The notes beneath the pieces were generated by a model. That model was not told the origin of the DNA and did not search any database. It was given only the letters and a program-made list of their open reading frames with translations. 64,000 nucleotides of DNA, taken from assembly GCA_937129145.1 (NCBI GenBank), contig CAKZMU010000078.1, positions 124,001 through 188,000 on the forward strand. Direction: 5' to 3'. Source of the stretch: an uncultured Lacinutrix sp. (GTDB taxonomy: Bacteria > Bacteroidota > Bacteroidia > Flavobacteriales > Flavobacteriaceae). Made by a program: the position numbers and the translations under genes. This document shows, one piece after another, positions 26,763 to 35,686 of this stretch. Numbering within the stretch: position 1 is the stretch's first letter; each line of letters begins with the position of its first letter.

Positions 26763-27556
26763 TGAAAGGTTTATCAGATAAGAGTTTAAAGAGACTAAAT
26801 TCAAAAAAAGGAATAAAATTATTTCTAACCGAAGAAAACATGACACTTGCAAAGTCAGTGAGAATTGTTAATCATGAAGTTAGACTTAAAAGACTACAGG
26901 AAGAATTAATTCAATTACAACATTGGGTAAAACGACATAATGAAAAAGTTGTTGTCCTATTTGAAGGTAGAGATGCTGCTGGAAAAGGTGGAGCTATTAG
27001 AAGAATTACCCAACACTTAAACCCTCGTGAATTTAGGGTTGTGGCATTACCAAAACCAACCGAAGAAGAAAAGGGAGAATGGTATTTTCAACGTTATATA
27101 AACCAGCTTCCTAGAGAAGGGAAAATAGTGTTCTTTGATAGAAGTTGGTACAATCGTGCAGTTGTTGAGCCAGTTAATGGGTTCTGTACTCAAGAAGAAT
27201 ATAATGTTTTCATGAATCAGGTTAATGATTTTGAAAAAATGATAATTGAATCAGGGATTAGATTGGTTAAATTCTATTTTTCAATATCTAAAGCTGAACA
27301 AGCCAAACGATTTAGAGAGATTAAGGCGAGTCCAATTAAAAAATGGAAATTTAGTGCTGTAGACAAAAAAGCACAAAGACTTTGGAATAAATACACGAGT
27401 TATAAAACCGAAATGTTTGAAAAAACAAATACCGAATTAGCACCTTGGATTGTCATTAAGGCAAATAGAAAAAGTAAAGCTAGGTTAGAAGCTATAAAGC
27501 ATTTATTAAACATAATACCATATAACCCTCAGGAAATAGATGGGTATTACCATTAA
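26762..27556 (+). CDS. ppk2: Polyphosphate kinase 2, second of a tandem pair
   Basis: 264 residues, clearly homologous to the preceding gene, with GRDAAGKGG near 69-77 and FDRSWYNR near 125-132. The N-terminal extension is shorter and the C-terminal tail diverges. Different conserved positions in the lid (PKPTEEEKGEWYFQRY against TKPTDVEKGQWYFRRY) suggest diverged nucleotide preference. It ends in a 4-nt stop overlap with the convergent tag gene. Confidence 0.92.
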   Translation: MKGLSDKSLKRLNSKKGIKLFLTEENMTLAKSVRIVNHEVRLKRLQEELIQLQHWVKRHNEKVVVLFEGRDAAGKGGAIRRITQHLNPREFRVVALPKPTEEEKGEWYFQRYINQLPREGKIVFFDRSWYNRAVVEPVNGFCTQEEYNVFMNQVNDFEKMIIESGIRLVKFYFSISKAEQAKRFREIKASPIKKWKFSAVDKKAQRLWNKYTSYKTEMFEKTNTELAPWIVIKANRKSKARLEAIKHLLNIIPYNPQEIDGYYH

Positions 27557-28116
27557 ACTTCATGGTATCTAAAACAAGATACTTCATGGTCGTTCACCAT
27601 TCCTGTGGCTTGCATGTGTGCGTACACAACTGTGCTACCAACAAACTTAAAACCTCGTTTTTTTAAATCTTTACTAATAGCATCACTTAACGGTGTGTTT
27701 GCAGGCGCATCTTTATAATTTTTAAAAGCGTTTTTTATAGGTTTTCCATCTGTGAATTTCCAAATATAATCACTAAAACTTCCAAACTCCTTTTGAATGT
27801 TCATAAACGCTTGTGCATTGGTAATGGTAGCATTAACCTTTAATTTATTCCTAATAATTCCTGCATCCTCAAGCAATGCATCAATTTTTTCTTGATTGTA
27901 ATTGGCTATTTTTTTATAGTCAAAATTATCAAAAGCCTTTCTGAAGTTTTCACGTTTTCTTAGTACAGTAATCCAACTTAAACCAGCTTGAAACGTTTCA
28001 AGAATTAAAAACTCAAACAAAGTATCGTCGTCATATACAGGAACGCCCCATTCTTTATCGTGATATGCCTCGTAAAGTGGGTCGCCAACGCACCAACCAC
28101 ATCTGTGTTTTTCCAT
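27553..28116 (-). CDS. tag: DNA-3-methyladenine glycosylase I
   Basis: 187 residues. Removes 3-methyladenine from alkylated DNA. The zinc-snap ligands of Tag are conserved: Cys6 and His19 at the N-terminus (HRCGWCVGDPLYEAYHD) and His177 and Cys181 at the C-terminus (DHEVSC). Glu40 in LILETFQAGLSW occupies the substrate-recognition position. Confidence 0.96.
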   Translation of the reverse strand: MEKHRCGWCVGDPLYEAYHDKEWGVPVYDDDTLFEFLILETFQAGLSWITVLRKRENFRKAFDNFDYKKIANYNQEKIDALLEDAGIIRNKLKVNATITNAQAFMNIQKEFGSFSDYIWKFTDGKPIKNAFKNYKDAPANTPLSDAISKDLKKRGFKFVGSTVVYAHMQATGMVNDHEVSCFRYHEV

Positions 28117-28184
28117 ATTTGTAAGGATTTTTATTTTGCACTACTAATGTAATGATTGTTACAAATAAAGTGACAGTATAATGT

Positions 28185-28192
28185 TAAATTTG
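28185..28192 (+). promoter_or_regulatory. -7 promoter box for the thioredoxin-like gene
   Basis: TAAATTTG matches TAnnTTTG, 23 nt before the ATG. Confidence 0.55.
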
Positions 28193-28215
28193 CAAAAATT
28201 ATTGAGATATTAAGG

Positions 28216-28833
28216 ATGAATAACATAATAGAAGAAAGCTTAAAAAAAGGAATTTCTTATTCAGAATATAGAAGTCTAGTGAAGACGTTGGTTGATGAAA
28301 AATCAACCACGGGAGACTCTAAAACGGAAGCTCTTATTGAATATACAAAGCTGAATGATAGACGCATGAAACGTTGGGACAAAACCTTGAAAATTCCTGA
28401 AAATCTTGAAGAAAAAATCACATCTTTTGATTCTAAAACTACGTGGTTGGTTATTACCGAAAGTTGGTGTGGCGATGCTGCACACATCATGCCTGTAATG
28501 AACAAAGTAGCCGAAATGAATGAAAACATCGACTTTAAAGTGGTTTTAAGAGATGATAATGATGTGCTGATGAACCAGTTTTTAACCAATGGCAGTAGGT
28601 CTATCCCAAAATTAATCATGATTGATGATGAAACGAATGAGGTCGTTTCTACCTACGGACCAAGACCAAACAAAGCCACAAAAATGGTAGCAGATTTTAA
28701 AGAGAAACACGGTACATTAACACCAGAGTTTAAAGAGGATTTACAAGTTTGGTATAACAAAGATAAAGGGCAAAGTACTTTAGAAGATTTAGCAAATATG
28801 CTTTCTAAACTTGAAACTAGCTCTTCCCTCTAA
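28216..28833 (+). CDS. Thioredoxin-family protein with CxxA active site
   Basis: 205 residues, cytoplasmic (no signal peptide). The thioredoxin fold spans about 60-175, with ESWCGDAAHIMPVMNK carrying Cys85 and Ala88 in place of the second Cys, and the cis-Pro loop SIPKLIM. This matches the Thioredoxin_9 group. The last 17 nt overlap the convergent TonB-like gene. The substrate is unknown, and disulfide reduction of the normal kind is unlikely. Confidence 0.87.
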   Translation: MNNIIEESLKKGISYSEYRSLVKTLVDEKSTTGDSKTEALIEYTKLNDRRMKRWDKTLKIPENLEEKITSFDSKTTWLVITESWCGDAAHIMPVMNKVAEMNENIDFKVVLRDDNDVLMNQFLTNGSRSIPKLIMIDDETNEVVSTYGPRPNKATKMVADFKEKHGTLTPEFKEDLQVWYNKDKGQSTLEDLANMLSKLETSSSL

Positions 28834-29560
28834 ACAAAAAGGTAATCGTCCCTAATTGTGAAGCTTTTTTAGGGTTTTTATTGAATTTGGATTCTTTGGC
28901 ATATTCCAAAGCATGGTCAATTAAACAACCATTTTCGGATGATGATGACGCATTTATATAAGCATCAACAACATTCCCTTCATGATTTACGGTAATGTTT
29001 ACCACTATTTTTCCGCCTTTTTCACATAAATAAATGGGTGTTGGCAAAAAAGTGTGTAATCTATCCACCAACGAATAACTTACCGAGCTATTTTTATTTG
29101 CACTATTGTTAGCATTTTTTTGACTATCGAGACGTTTGCTTACAATGTCATTAATATTACCAAATGCCGAAGATTTGTCTTTGTTGCTTCCACTGTTAGA
29201 AGCAGTTAAAACATTATTATCTTGGTTTGCAGCTTTTAAATCTTCAATACTTGTTCGGTTTTTTATGGCTTCCATTTGTTCTTCAAAAGCTTGGTCAACA
29301 GCCTTGTCATTTTCATAAGTCTTCGTTTCATTAAAAGCTTGATTGGTGGCTGGAGTTGCCATTAATTCGTCTAAACTTTTTAAAATGTCTTCCAACTCTT
29401 CTTTTTCTTCTTCTTCAACAGCTTCAGCATCCATTTCATAAAAAGTTTCAGCTACCAACTTAGATTGCTTTTTTATATGAACGGTAAACCCAAGAAAAAT
29501 TACTGCAATCAATATAAAAGTGGTTGCAATTAAAGCTTTATATGTATTTGAATTAGACAT
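28817..29560 (-). CDS. TonB-like energy transducer protein
   Basis: 247 residues. One N-terminal membrane helix (about 10-27), a long acidic, low-complexity periplasmic linker (about 40-170) and a TonB-C-like domain at the end (GGKIVVNITVNHEGNVVDAYIN, ending TITFLFRGKS). The linker is not Pro-rich as in classical TonB but is rich in Asn, Ser and Lys. Such proteins may couple the proton-motive force to outer-membrane receptors. The exact partner is unknown. Confidence 0.78.
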   Translation of the reverse strand: MSNSNTYKALIATTFILIAVIFLGFTVHIKKQSKLVAETFYEMDAEAVEEEEKEELEDILKSLDELMATPATNQAFNETKTYENDKAVDQAFEEQMEAIKNRTSIEDLKAANQDNNVLTASNSGSNKDKSSAFGNINDIVSKRLDSQKNANNSANKNSSVSYSLVDRLHTFLPTPIYLCEKGGKIVVNITVNHEGNVVDAYINASSSSENGCLIDHALEYAKESKFNKNPKKASQLGTITFLFRGKS

Positions 29561-29646
29561 TTGCTATTAATAAATTACGCATAATAATATACGTTAGATA
29601 GCGAAAAATAGTTTAAATCAAAACTATCTCCAAATAATAAACCAAA

Positions 29647-30342
29647 TTATTGGTCGCTTAAACTACCTATAAACCCTTCAATTGATTGTGCGTTATCTAC
29701 ATGAAAATCACCAATTTTTGTGCGTCTTAAAGCTGATAAATGTCCTCCAGATTGTAATGATTTTCCAAAATCGTTGGATAGCGAACGAATGTAGGTGCCT
29801 TTACTGCAAACGACTCTAAAATCAACATTCAAACCATTAATTTTAGTGATTTCAAATTCTGAAATATTAATGGTTCTTGGTTTAATTTCTACCGTTTCTC
29901 CAGCTCTTGCAAATTCGTACAAGCGTTTTCCTTCTTTTTTTATAGCGGAAAACACAGGAGGATATTGCTCGATATCACCAATAAACTGTTTTGTGGTTTC
30001 TTTAATCAGTTTCTCAGTAATATGCTCGGTTGGATAGGTTTGGTCAATGTCTGTTTCCAAATCAAAAGAAGGAGTGGTGCTTCCTAAGGTGATGGTGCCT
30101 GTATATTCCTTTATTTGTGCTTGAAATGTGTTGATTTGTTTGGTCATTTTCCCAGTACAAATCACTAATAATCCAGAAGCAAGAGGGTCTAAAGTACCTG
30201 CGTGACCAACCTTTATTTTTTTTATGTTAAAGGTTTTTCTAATATGCCAACGTAACTTATTGACCACTTGAAAAGAGCTCCAATTTAATGGTTTGTCAAT
30301 CAATAATACTTGGCCGTTTTTAAAGTCTTCTAATGTTTTCAT
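29647..30342 (-). CDS. truB: tRNA pseudouridine(55) synthase
   Basis: 231 residues. Converts U55 to pseudouridine in the T-loop of tRNAs. The catalytic Asp52 lies in VGHAGTLDPLASGLL, with KEYTGTITLG, YPPVFSAIKKEGKRLYE and CSKGTYIRSL following as in TruB. The stop of uppP and the truB start abut, so the two are co-transcribed, as in many Bacteroidota. Confidence 0.97.
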   Translation of the reverse strand: MKTLEDFKNGQVLLIDKPLNWSSFQVVNKLRWHIRKTFNIKKIKVGHAGTLDPLASGLLVICTGKMTKQINTFQAQIKEYTGTITLGSTTPSFDLETDIDQTYPTEHITEKLIKETTKQFIGDIEQYPPVFSAIKKEGKRLYEFARAGETVEIKPRTINISEFEITKINGLNVDFRVVCSKGTYIRSLSNDFGKSLQSGGHLSALRRTKIGDFHVDNAQSIEGFIGSLSDQ

Positions 30343-31137
30343 CTAGTTATAAAATGAGACTCCAATGGCAATTAAACCAACAATCACACAGTAATAGGCA
30401 AAGTATTTAAGCTTACTTTTCTTAACCAAAGCAATCATCCAAGTACAAGCAAATAACCCAGAAATAAATGCTGCGATAAAGCCAATGGATAGGGCTGTGA
30501 AATTCTGACTATCATACGTTAAATCTCCACTTAAAATGTCTTTGGCGATTTTTCCAAAAATTAATGGTACGACCATTAAAAATGAAAATCGAGCTGCTTT
30601 CGTCTTATCGTTTCCTAAAAGCACCGACGTTGATATTGTTGCTCCCGAACGTGAAATTCCTGGTAACATAGCTATAGCTTGCGAAAAACCAATAACCAAC
30701 GCATTAGAAAAAGATACTTTTTTGCTGGTATTTTTAGCTTTATCTGCTAAATAAAGTAACAAAGCAGTAATAATAAGCATGAAACCAACGAGCTTAATAT
30801 TTCCATCAAAAAGTGCCGATAATTCACTTTCGAATGTAAAACCAATGATGGCTGCAGGAATCATTGATAGGGCAATTTTTGCCACAAATTTGGTGTCTTC
30901 ATTCCATTTAAAAGCAAAGATTCCTTTGATGATATCGTAAATATCTTTTCTAAAAACGACTATGGTGCTCAAGGCCGTTGCAAAATGTAAAACCACAGTA
31001 AATAACAGGCTTTCCTTTGGAACGGAGTTGTCGCCTAAAATGGCTTTTCCAAGTTCTAAATGACCACTGGATGATACAGGTAGAAACTCGGTAAGCCCTT
31101 GAATAATTCCTAGTAAAATCGCATCAATTACTTCCAT
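30343..31137 (-). CDS. uppP: Undecaprenyl-diphosphate phosphatase
   Basis: 264 residues, integral membrane with about eight helices. Recycles the lipid carrier for peptidoglycan and polysaccharide synthesis. The two BacA motifs are intact: GLTEFLPVSSSGHLELG near 15-31 and PGISRSGATIS in the second half. It lies in the ftsX/DUF3098/uppP/truB cluster. Confidence 0.97.
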   Translation of the reverse strand: MEVIDAILLGIIQGLTEFLPVSSSGHLELGKAILGDNSVPKESLLFTVVLHFATALSTIVVFRKDIYDIIKGIFAFKWNEDTKFVAKIALSMIPAAIIGFTFESELSALFDGNIKLVGFMLIITALLLYLADKAKNTSKKVSFSNALVIGFSQAIAMLPGISRSGATISTSVLLGNDKTKAARFSFLMVVPLIFGKIAKDILSGDLTYDSQNFTALSIGFIAAFISGLFACTWMIALVKKSKLKYFAYYCVIVGLIAIGVSFYN

Positions 31138-31223
31138 GAGGACAAAAGTACATGAATTTTTTTGTTTGAAAATTTAAAAACAAATGAAAAAATTTATGGA
31201 TTAACAAAGTGGTTACTGATGTG

Positions 31224-31263
31224 AAACTAAATTTTGTAGAATTCATTTAATAAAATTTAGTTT
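31224..31263. repeat. AT-rich perfect inverted repeat between DUF3098 and uppP
   Basis: AAACTAAATTTT and AAAATTTAGTTT form 12-bp perfect arms around a 16-nt loop. It might act as a terminator or processing hairpin for the DUF3098 transcript, but there is no T run on the minus strand. Confidence 0.4.
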
Positions 31264-31315
31264 TTACAGAAGAAATGTATCAAAATAAGGTGACCTTAAA
31301 ATAGGAATAGGAATT

Positions 31316-31582
31316 TTATTTTTTAGAATTGGTTTTATCAGGATTTAAAAGTATCGCATAAACTTGAATACCAAAGCCAATTAACACGAGGGTTGGTGCT
31401 AATCTAATACGTCGCCAATGAAATATGCTTTCATCAAACACATTTGGGTCGTCACTACCACCACCAGACATTAAAATAAAACCTACAGCAATAAAAATAA
31501 TGCCAATAAGCATGAATTTGTAGTTCTTTTTTCCAAACAGGAAATTGCTTTTTGTGTCTTGTTTACGTTTTTGTTCTCCCAT
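31316..31582 (-). CDS. DUF3098 family membrane protein
   Basis: 88 residues with two membrane helices (about 22-40 and 64-82) and the family segment NYKFMLIGIIFIAVGFILMSGG followed by HWRRIRLAPTLVLIGFG. Found next to ftsX and uppP across Bacteroidota, which suggests an envelope or division role. No activity is known. Confidence 0.9.
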   Translation of the reverse strand: MGEQKRKQDTKSNFLFGKKNYKFMLIGIIFIAVGFILMSGGGSDDPNVFDESIFHWRRIRLAPTLVLIGFGIQVYAILLNPDKTNSKK

Positions 31583-31584
31583 AA

Positions 31585-31932
31585 TTAATCAAACTCGGTA
31601 AAAATAATATCGTCACCAATTGCCATTTGTGCAATATGCTCCGATGTACCCAATAATAGTTTAGGTAAGTGCAAAGTAACGGTTTTATTTAAAACTTTTG
31701 CGTTAAGGGTTTCTAAATTTAATCCTTGTTCCAATCCACGATTAATATAATAGTAGTCTGTTCCTGCATCGTGAAACACAATATCGTATGAAGACCCTTC
31801 GGTTATTTTCTTTATCGTTACCTCTACAACTTCACAATCTTCAGGTTGCGGATTATTAATCACACACGATTTAAATACGAGACATACTGAAAGACAAAGA
31901 GCAAGGACAAAAAAAGGTATTTTTCGCTTCAT
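31585..31932 (-). CDS. Small lipoprotein of unknown function
   Basis: 115 residues with a hydrophobic N-terminus ending in the lipobox-like VFKSC (Cys23). The mature part is a small beta-rich domain with one further Cys. It lies 2 nt upstream of the DUF3098 gene and within the ftsX cluster, but is not a conserved member of it as far as can be judged. Confidence 0.7.
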   Translation of the reverse strand: MKRKIPFFVLALCLSVCLVFKSCVINNPQPEDCEVVEVTIKKITEGSSYDIVFHDAGTDYYYINRGLEQGLNLETLNAKVLNKTVTLHLPKLLLGTSEHIAQMAIGDDIIFTEFD

Positions 31933-31949
31933 GTTAGCAAAGTTTTTGT

Positions 31950-32345
31950 TTATGATTTGTTAGCTGATAATTCTAATTTATCTAAAATTTTATTCAATTC
32001 GTTTAGCGAGTTTTCATCAATCAACGCCGTATTGATTTTCATTTTTTTATTTTCAGTCATTAAAGTGTAATCTCCAGCAAACTTTTTAATTGAAGTGATA
32101 TCTTTTAAGTTCAATTTATTACCAAACCCAGTATTCTTTTTAATTACACCATTTTCTATTGATAGATATTGGTAAGTAACATTATATAAAAAAGGAATAA
32201 GATACAAAAGACCAATAACTAAATATCCATACTTAGTTATACGAGAATTCCCCTCTTCATATAACAGGAAAACTCCAAAAGCAATCCAAATTATTCCTAG
32301 AATCAAATTGACATAAAGTCTTTTTTTCTTATATCTTATTTTCAT
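31950..32345 (-). CDS. Small membrane protein with PH-like domain
   Basis: 131 residues: two membrane helices (about 9-29 and 37-56), then a soluble domain of about 70 residues starting YQYLSIENGVIKKN, which looks like a bacterial PH domain. It starts 4 nt after the ftsX stop. The function is unknown. Confidence 0.7.
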   Translation of the reverse strand: MKIRYKKKRLYVNLILGIIWIAFGVFLLYEEGNSRITKYGYLVIGLLYLIPFLYNVTYQYLSIENGVIKKNTGFGNKLNLKDITSIKKFAGDYTLMTENKKMKINTALIDENSLNELNKILDKLELSANKS

Positions 32346-32349
32346 GTAT

Positions 32350-33228
32350 CTAATAATACAACTGATCTGTCTTTAAGTTCAAAAAGCGCTGTGTAGCAAC
32401 ATAAGTGCTTACCCAAGTAATTAAAATACCAATTAAAAACACACCTAAAAACAATCCAGCAATTAGTATTGGGTTGCTTAATAGTTGTAAATCGGCAAAC
32501 GTTTTGTCAATGTAATATAACACAATAGCCATTCCAATTAAGGCGATAACAGCACCAATAACACCTAGTTTTATGCTTTTTAAAATAAAAGGACGTCTAA
32601 TAAACTGCTTGGTAGCACCAACCATTTGCATGGTTTTAATTGTAAAACGTTTAGAATACACCGACAATCTAATAGAGCTATTAATGAGCAGTACAGCTAT
32701 TAAGGTGAATAACGCACTAATAATTAACACCCAAAGGCTTATGCGCTTTACATTGCTGTTCATCATAGACACCAAATCCTTATCGTAACGTACATCGTCT
32801 ACAAATTTTTTAGTTAATGTCGCTTGCGAAATACTATCAAGTCGCTGTTCGGTAACAAAATCTGCTTTTAAATTAACCTCAATCGAGTTTTGTAAAGGGT
32901 TGTGCCCAATATCATCCAAAAAATCCTCGCCATATTCGCCTTTCATAAAGTCGGCAGCATCTTCTTTAGAAATATAACTTGTTTCTTTTACATAATTAGC
33001 AAGCGTTAAACTCTTTTCAAGCTGATTGATTTCAACCTCCTTAGCGGTGTCATTTAAATAAATGGTCATTACGACACGCTCCTTAAAATTATCTGAAATA
33101 GTTCTAGCATTAAGTACTAACATACCTAATAGCCCTAATAAAAACAGTACTAAGGCAATGCTTATAACTACTGAAAAATAAGAAGATATTAATCGACGTT
33201 TTTGATGTTTTTCAAATGCGGAACTCAT
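32350..33228 (-). CDS. ftsX: Cell division protein FtsX
   Basis: 292 residues. The membrane subunit of the FtsEX complex that activates peptidoglycan hydrolases at the septum. Membrane helix at about 17-37, periplasmic domain about 40-170, then three helices separated by the FtsX/MacB-type loops (KTMQMVGATKQFIRRPF). The open frame extends upstream to 33633, but the ATG at 33228 gives the correct FtsX N-terminus (SSAFEKHQKRRLISSYFS), and the extension overlaps the divergent PanE gene. ftsE is not adjacent. Confidence 0.95.
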   Translation of the reverse strand: MSSAFEKHQKRRLISSYFSVVISIALVLFLLGLLGMLVLNARTISDNFKERVVMTIYLNDTAKEVEINQLEKSLTLANYVKETSYISKEDAADFMKGEYGEDFLDDIGHNPLQNSIEVNLKADFVTEQRLDSISQATLTKKFVDDVRYDKDLVSMMNSNVKRISLWVLIISALFTLIAVLLINSSIRLSVYSKRFTIKTMQMVGATKQFIRRPFILKSIKLGVIGAVIALIGMAIVLYYIDKTFADLQLLSNPILIAGLFLGVFLIGILITWVSTYVATQRFLNLKTDQLYY

Positions 33229-33295
33229 AAATTTTTTCTTGTTAGCGTAAAAATATAAAAGTATATTTAATCTGTAATTATAATAACTAAAACAT

Positions 33296-34222
33296 ATGAA
33301 CATTGTTGTAGTAGGCGCAGGAGGCGTTGGTGGTTTTTTTGGAGGAAAACTCGCCAAAGCTGGTTTTAATGTCACGTTTGTTGTAAGAGGTAAAACGCTA
33401 GAAGCCATAAAAAATAATGGATTGCAGATAAAAAGTTTCCATGGCGATTTTGTAGTGCATCCTGATGTTACCGATGATTTTAAAGACTTAAAAAATCCTG
33501 ATTTAATAATTCTTGGCGTAAAATCATGGCAAATAGAACCCATTGCCAAAGAACTAAAAGCAGTTATTACAAAAGATACCATGGTATTGCCATTACAAAA
33601 CGGCGCTGATAATACCGATAGATTACGAAACATCCTTCCGCATGAAAATGTACTCGCAGGATTATGTAAAATTGTAAGTAAAATTGAAGCGCCAGGTGTG
33701 ATTAACCACTTTGCTTTTGAACCAGAAATTGTTTTTGGAGAATATAATAGTGAGTTAACATCGAGAATAAATAAAGTAAAAGCAGCTTTTGATAAAGCTG
33801 AATTTAAAAGTACAGTCTCTGAAAATATTCAATTGGATATATGGAAAAAGTTTTTGTTTATCACAACCATAAGTGGCATTGGTGCCATTACTCGTGCGGT
33901 TTATGGCGATATTAGAGAGGATGACGATTTAAGGCAAATCATGTATCAAACAGCCAATGAAATTGTTGCTGTAGCCAATGCAAAAGGCATTGGACTAACG
34001 AATAATGATATTGAAAACACGTTAAAAATAATTGATGGTTTCCATCACGATACCACGGCATCCATGCAACGCGATGTTTTAACTGGACGACCAAGTGAAC
34101 TTGAGAATTTTAATGGCTACATTGTAAAACAAGGAAAAGAGCTTCATGTTTTAACTCCAGCAAATTCTTTTATATATCACTGCTTATTGCCTCAAGAAAG
34201 AAAAGCTCGTGGGTTAAGCTAA
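33296..34222 (+). CDS. Ketopantoate reductase family protein
   Basis: 308 residues. Rossmann NADPH site GAGGVGGFFGGKLA at the N-terminus, then LGVKSWQIEP and PLQNGADN, and a C-terminal helical domain with DIWKKFLFITTISG and FHHDTTASMQRDVLTGRPSELENFNG. This is the PanE/ApbA fold, reducing 2-dehydropantoate to pantoate for CoA synthesis. Several family members act on other 2-keto acids, so PanE itself is probable but not proven. The 3' end overlaps the convergent EamA gene by 9 nt. Confidence 0.9.
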   Translation: MNIVVVGAGGVGGFFGGKLAKAGFNVTFVVRGKTLEAIKNNGLQIKSFHGDFVVHPDVTDDFKDLKNPDLIILGVKSWQIEPIAKELKAVITKDTMVLPLQNGADNTDRLRNILPHENVLAGLCKIVSKIEAPGVINHFAFEPEIVFGEYNSELTSRINKVKAAFDKAEFKSTVSENIQLDIWKKFLFITTISGIGAITRAVYGDIREDDDLRQIMYQTANEIVAVANAKGIGLTNNDIENTLKIIDGFHHDTTASMQRDVLTGRPSELENFNGYIVKQGKELHVLTPANSFIYHCLLPQERKARGLS

Positions 34223-35128
34223 TTTTGTTTTCGATTTTCGACTTATTAAATACACACCAGAAACCACTAATAAACAGCTTAATATTTTCACTAAATTTAT
34301 GTCTTGCGCATATTCACTGTTTCCGAGAACATAAGCATAAAAACTTACCATTATAAAACTAACAGCTGGTTGTAAATATACATAGCTTCCATTAACAGAA
34401 GGTGATACATAATTCAATGCATAAATATTAAACAGATACGCAAAAAATGTGGTGAATATTACTACAAAGCCAATAACCAAATAAGTGTTTAAATCAAAAG
34501 CAGCAAAATCAGTTGCTAATAAATCACCAATCCCAAAAGGGAGCATAAACACAAACCCAAACAAAAACACCCAACTTATTAAAGTAATAGAATTATACTT
34601 TACCATTAATGGTTTTACTATTACCAAATACAAACCATAACAACAAGCGTTTAGAAACACTAATAAGTTCCCTAAAAAAGAACTCGTCCCTTGTGCAGTG
34701 TTTCCATGCCAAATTAAAAGTACAGCTCCAATGCCACCAATGGTAATGCCTAGTAATTTATTTAATGTGATTTTTTCTTTTAATAGGAATGCACTAAAAA
34801 TCAACACCATCACAGGGATTGAAGTGATAATAATCGAGGCATCAATAGGCGATGTTAAGTTTAACCCATTAAAAAATAATAACTGATTTGCAGCAGCACC
34901 AAGTAAACCACAAAGTGCTAATCTCAACAGGTCTTTTTTAGCAATACGTTCTTTTATAAAAGATTTAATAATCCAAAACAGAATTGCCCCACAAAACAAA
35001 CGAATAAACACAAAAGCCGATGGTCCAATTTTATTAGGCATGATACCTTTGGCGATAATATAATTGGCGCCATATATTACATTGGCACCAAGTAAGGCTA
35101 AATGTGCTTTAAAGAGATTGCTTTTCAA
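34214..35128 (-). CDS. EamA/DMT-family transporter
   Basis: 304 residues with ten predicted membrane helices in two EamA repeats (about 10-140 and 155-295), including AANQLLFFNGLNLTSPIDASIIITS and NVIYGANYIIAKG. Such proteins export or import metabolites such as amino acids. The substrate cannot be inferred here. Its start lies 3 nt after the DinB-like gene stop, suggesting co-transcription with the HxlR regulator upstream. Confidence 0.92.
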   Translation of the reverse strand: MKSNLFKAHLALLGANVIYGANYIIAKGIMPNKIGPSAFVFIRLFCGAILFWIIKSFIKERIAKKDLLRLALCGLLGAAANQLLFFNGLNLTSPIDASIIITSIPVMVLIFSAFLLKEKITLNKLLGITIGGIGAVLLIWHGNTAQGTSSFLGNLLVFLNACCYGLYLVIVKPLMVKYNSITLISWVFLFGFVFMLPFGIGDLLATDFAAFDLNTYLVIGFVVIFTTFFAYLFNIYALNYVSPSVNGSYVYLQPAVSFIMVSFYAYVLGNSEYAQDINLVKILSCLLVVSGVYLISRKSKTKLA

Positions 35129-35131
35129 TGG

Positions 35132-35686
35132 TTAGTTGTTTAAATAACGTTCTTTAATAATTTTAATATGCCTAAGCTCATGACCTGCTATATGGTATGC
35201 CAAAGCTCTTACTGTACGTTCGTTTACTATATTTCCAACATCATCAATTCCAGAGCCACTCCTTAAAAAACTGTCTTTTGGAAGATTATTGAAAAGGGTT
35301 AAAGTTGCTTTTCTTACAGATTCATATTCTTCAAATATACTATCTAAGCTTCTATCATTTGCATCTGAATAATATGCATAGTGATTTTCATCGAACCCAT
35401 GCAAAGGTGTCTTGTCATTTCTTGCATACCTTAATGCACGATACGCAAAAATACGCTCGTCATCAATAAGATGAACTAAAATTTCTTTGATTGTCCATTT
35501 GTTTTCTGCATATCTAAAGTAAAGCTTTTCTTCTGGTAAACTATATATAAGTTTTTTTATTGATGAGAAATTTTGCCAAAGCTGATTAAGTATATTTTCA
35601 TTTTCATTCAATAAACTCATGTATATATTTGAATATTCTGGATACTCACTTGAGTTAGGTTTTTCAATTGCTCTAAAAGTGTTCAT
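35132..35686 (-). CDS. DinB-family protein
   Basis: 184 residues, a four-helix bundle with the three-His metal site in KEILVHLIDDE and AYHIAGHELRH. DinB-like enzymes are often bacillithiol- or other thiol-dependent transferases. No substrate is assigned. The ATG overlaps the stop of the HxlR gene by one base (TAATG), so regulator, enzyme and EamA transporter form an operon. Confidence 0.88.
   Translation of the reverse strand: MNTFRAIEKPNSSEYPEYSNIYMSLLNENENILNQLWQNFSSIKKLIYSLPEEKLYFRYAENKWTIKEILVHLIDDERIFAYRALRYARNDKTPLHGFDENHYAYYSDANDRSLDSIFEEYESVRKATLTLFNNLPKDSFLRSGSGIDDVGNIVNERTVRALAYHIAGHELRHIKIIKERYLNN

Noticed and set aside
33229..33633. N-terminal extension of the ftsX reading frame
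   Set aside because: It overlaps the divergent ketopantoate-reductase gene, has no homology-like features, and the ATG at 33228 gives the standard FtsX N-terminus.
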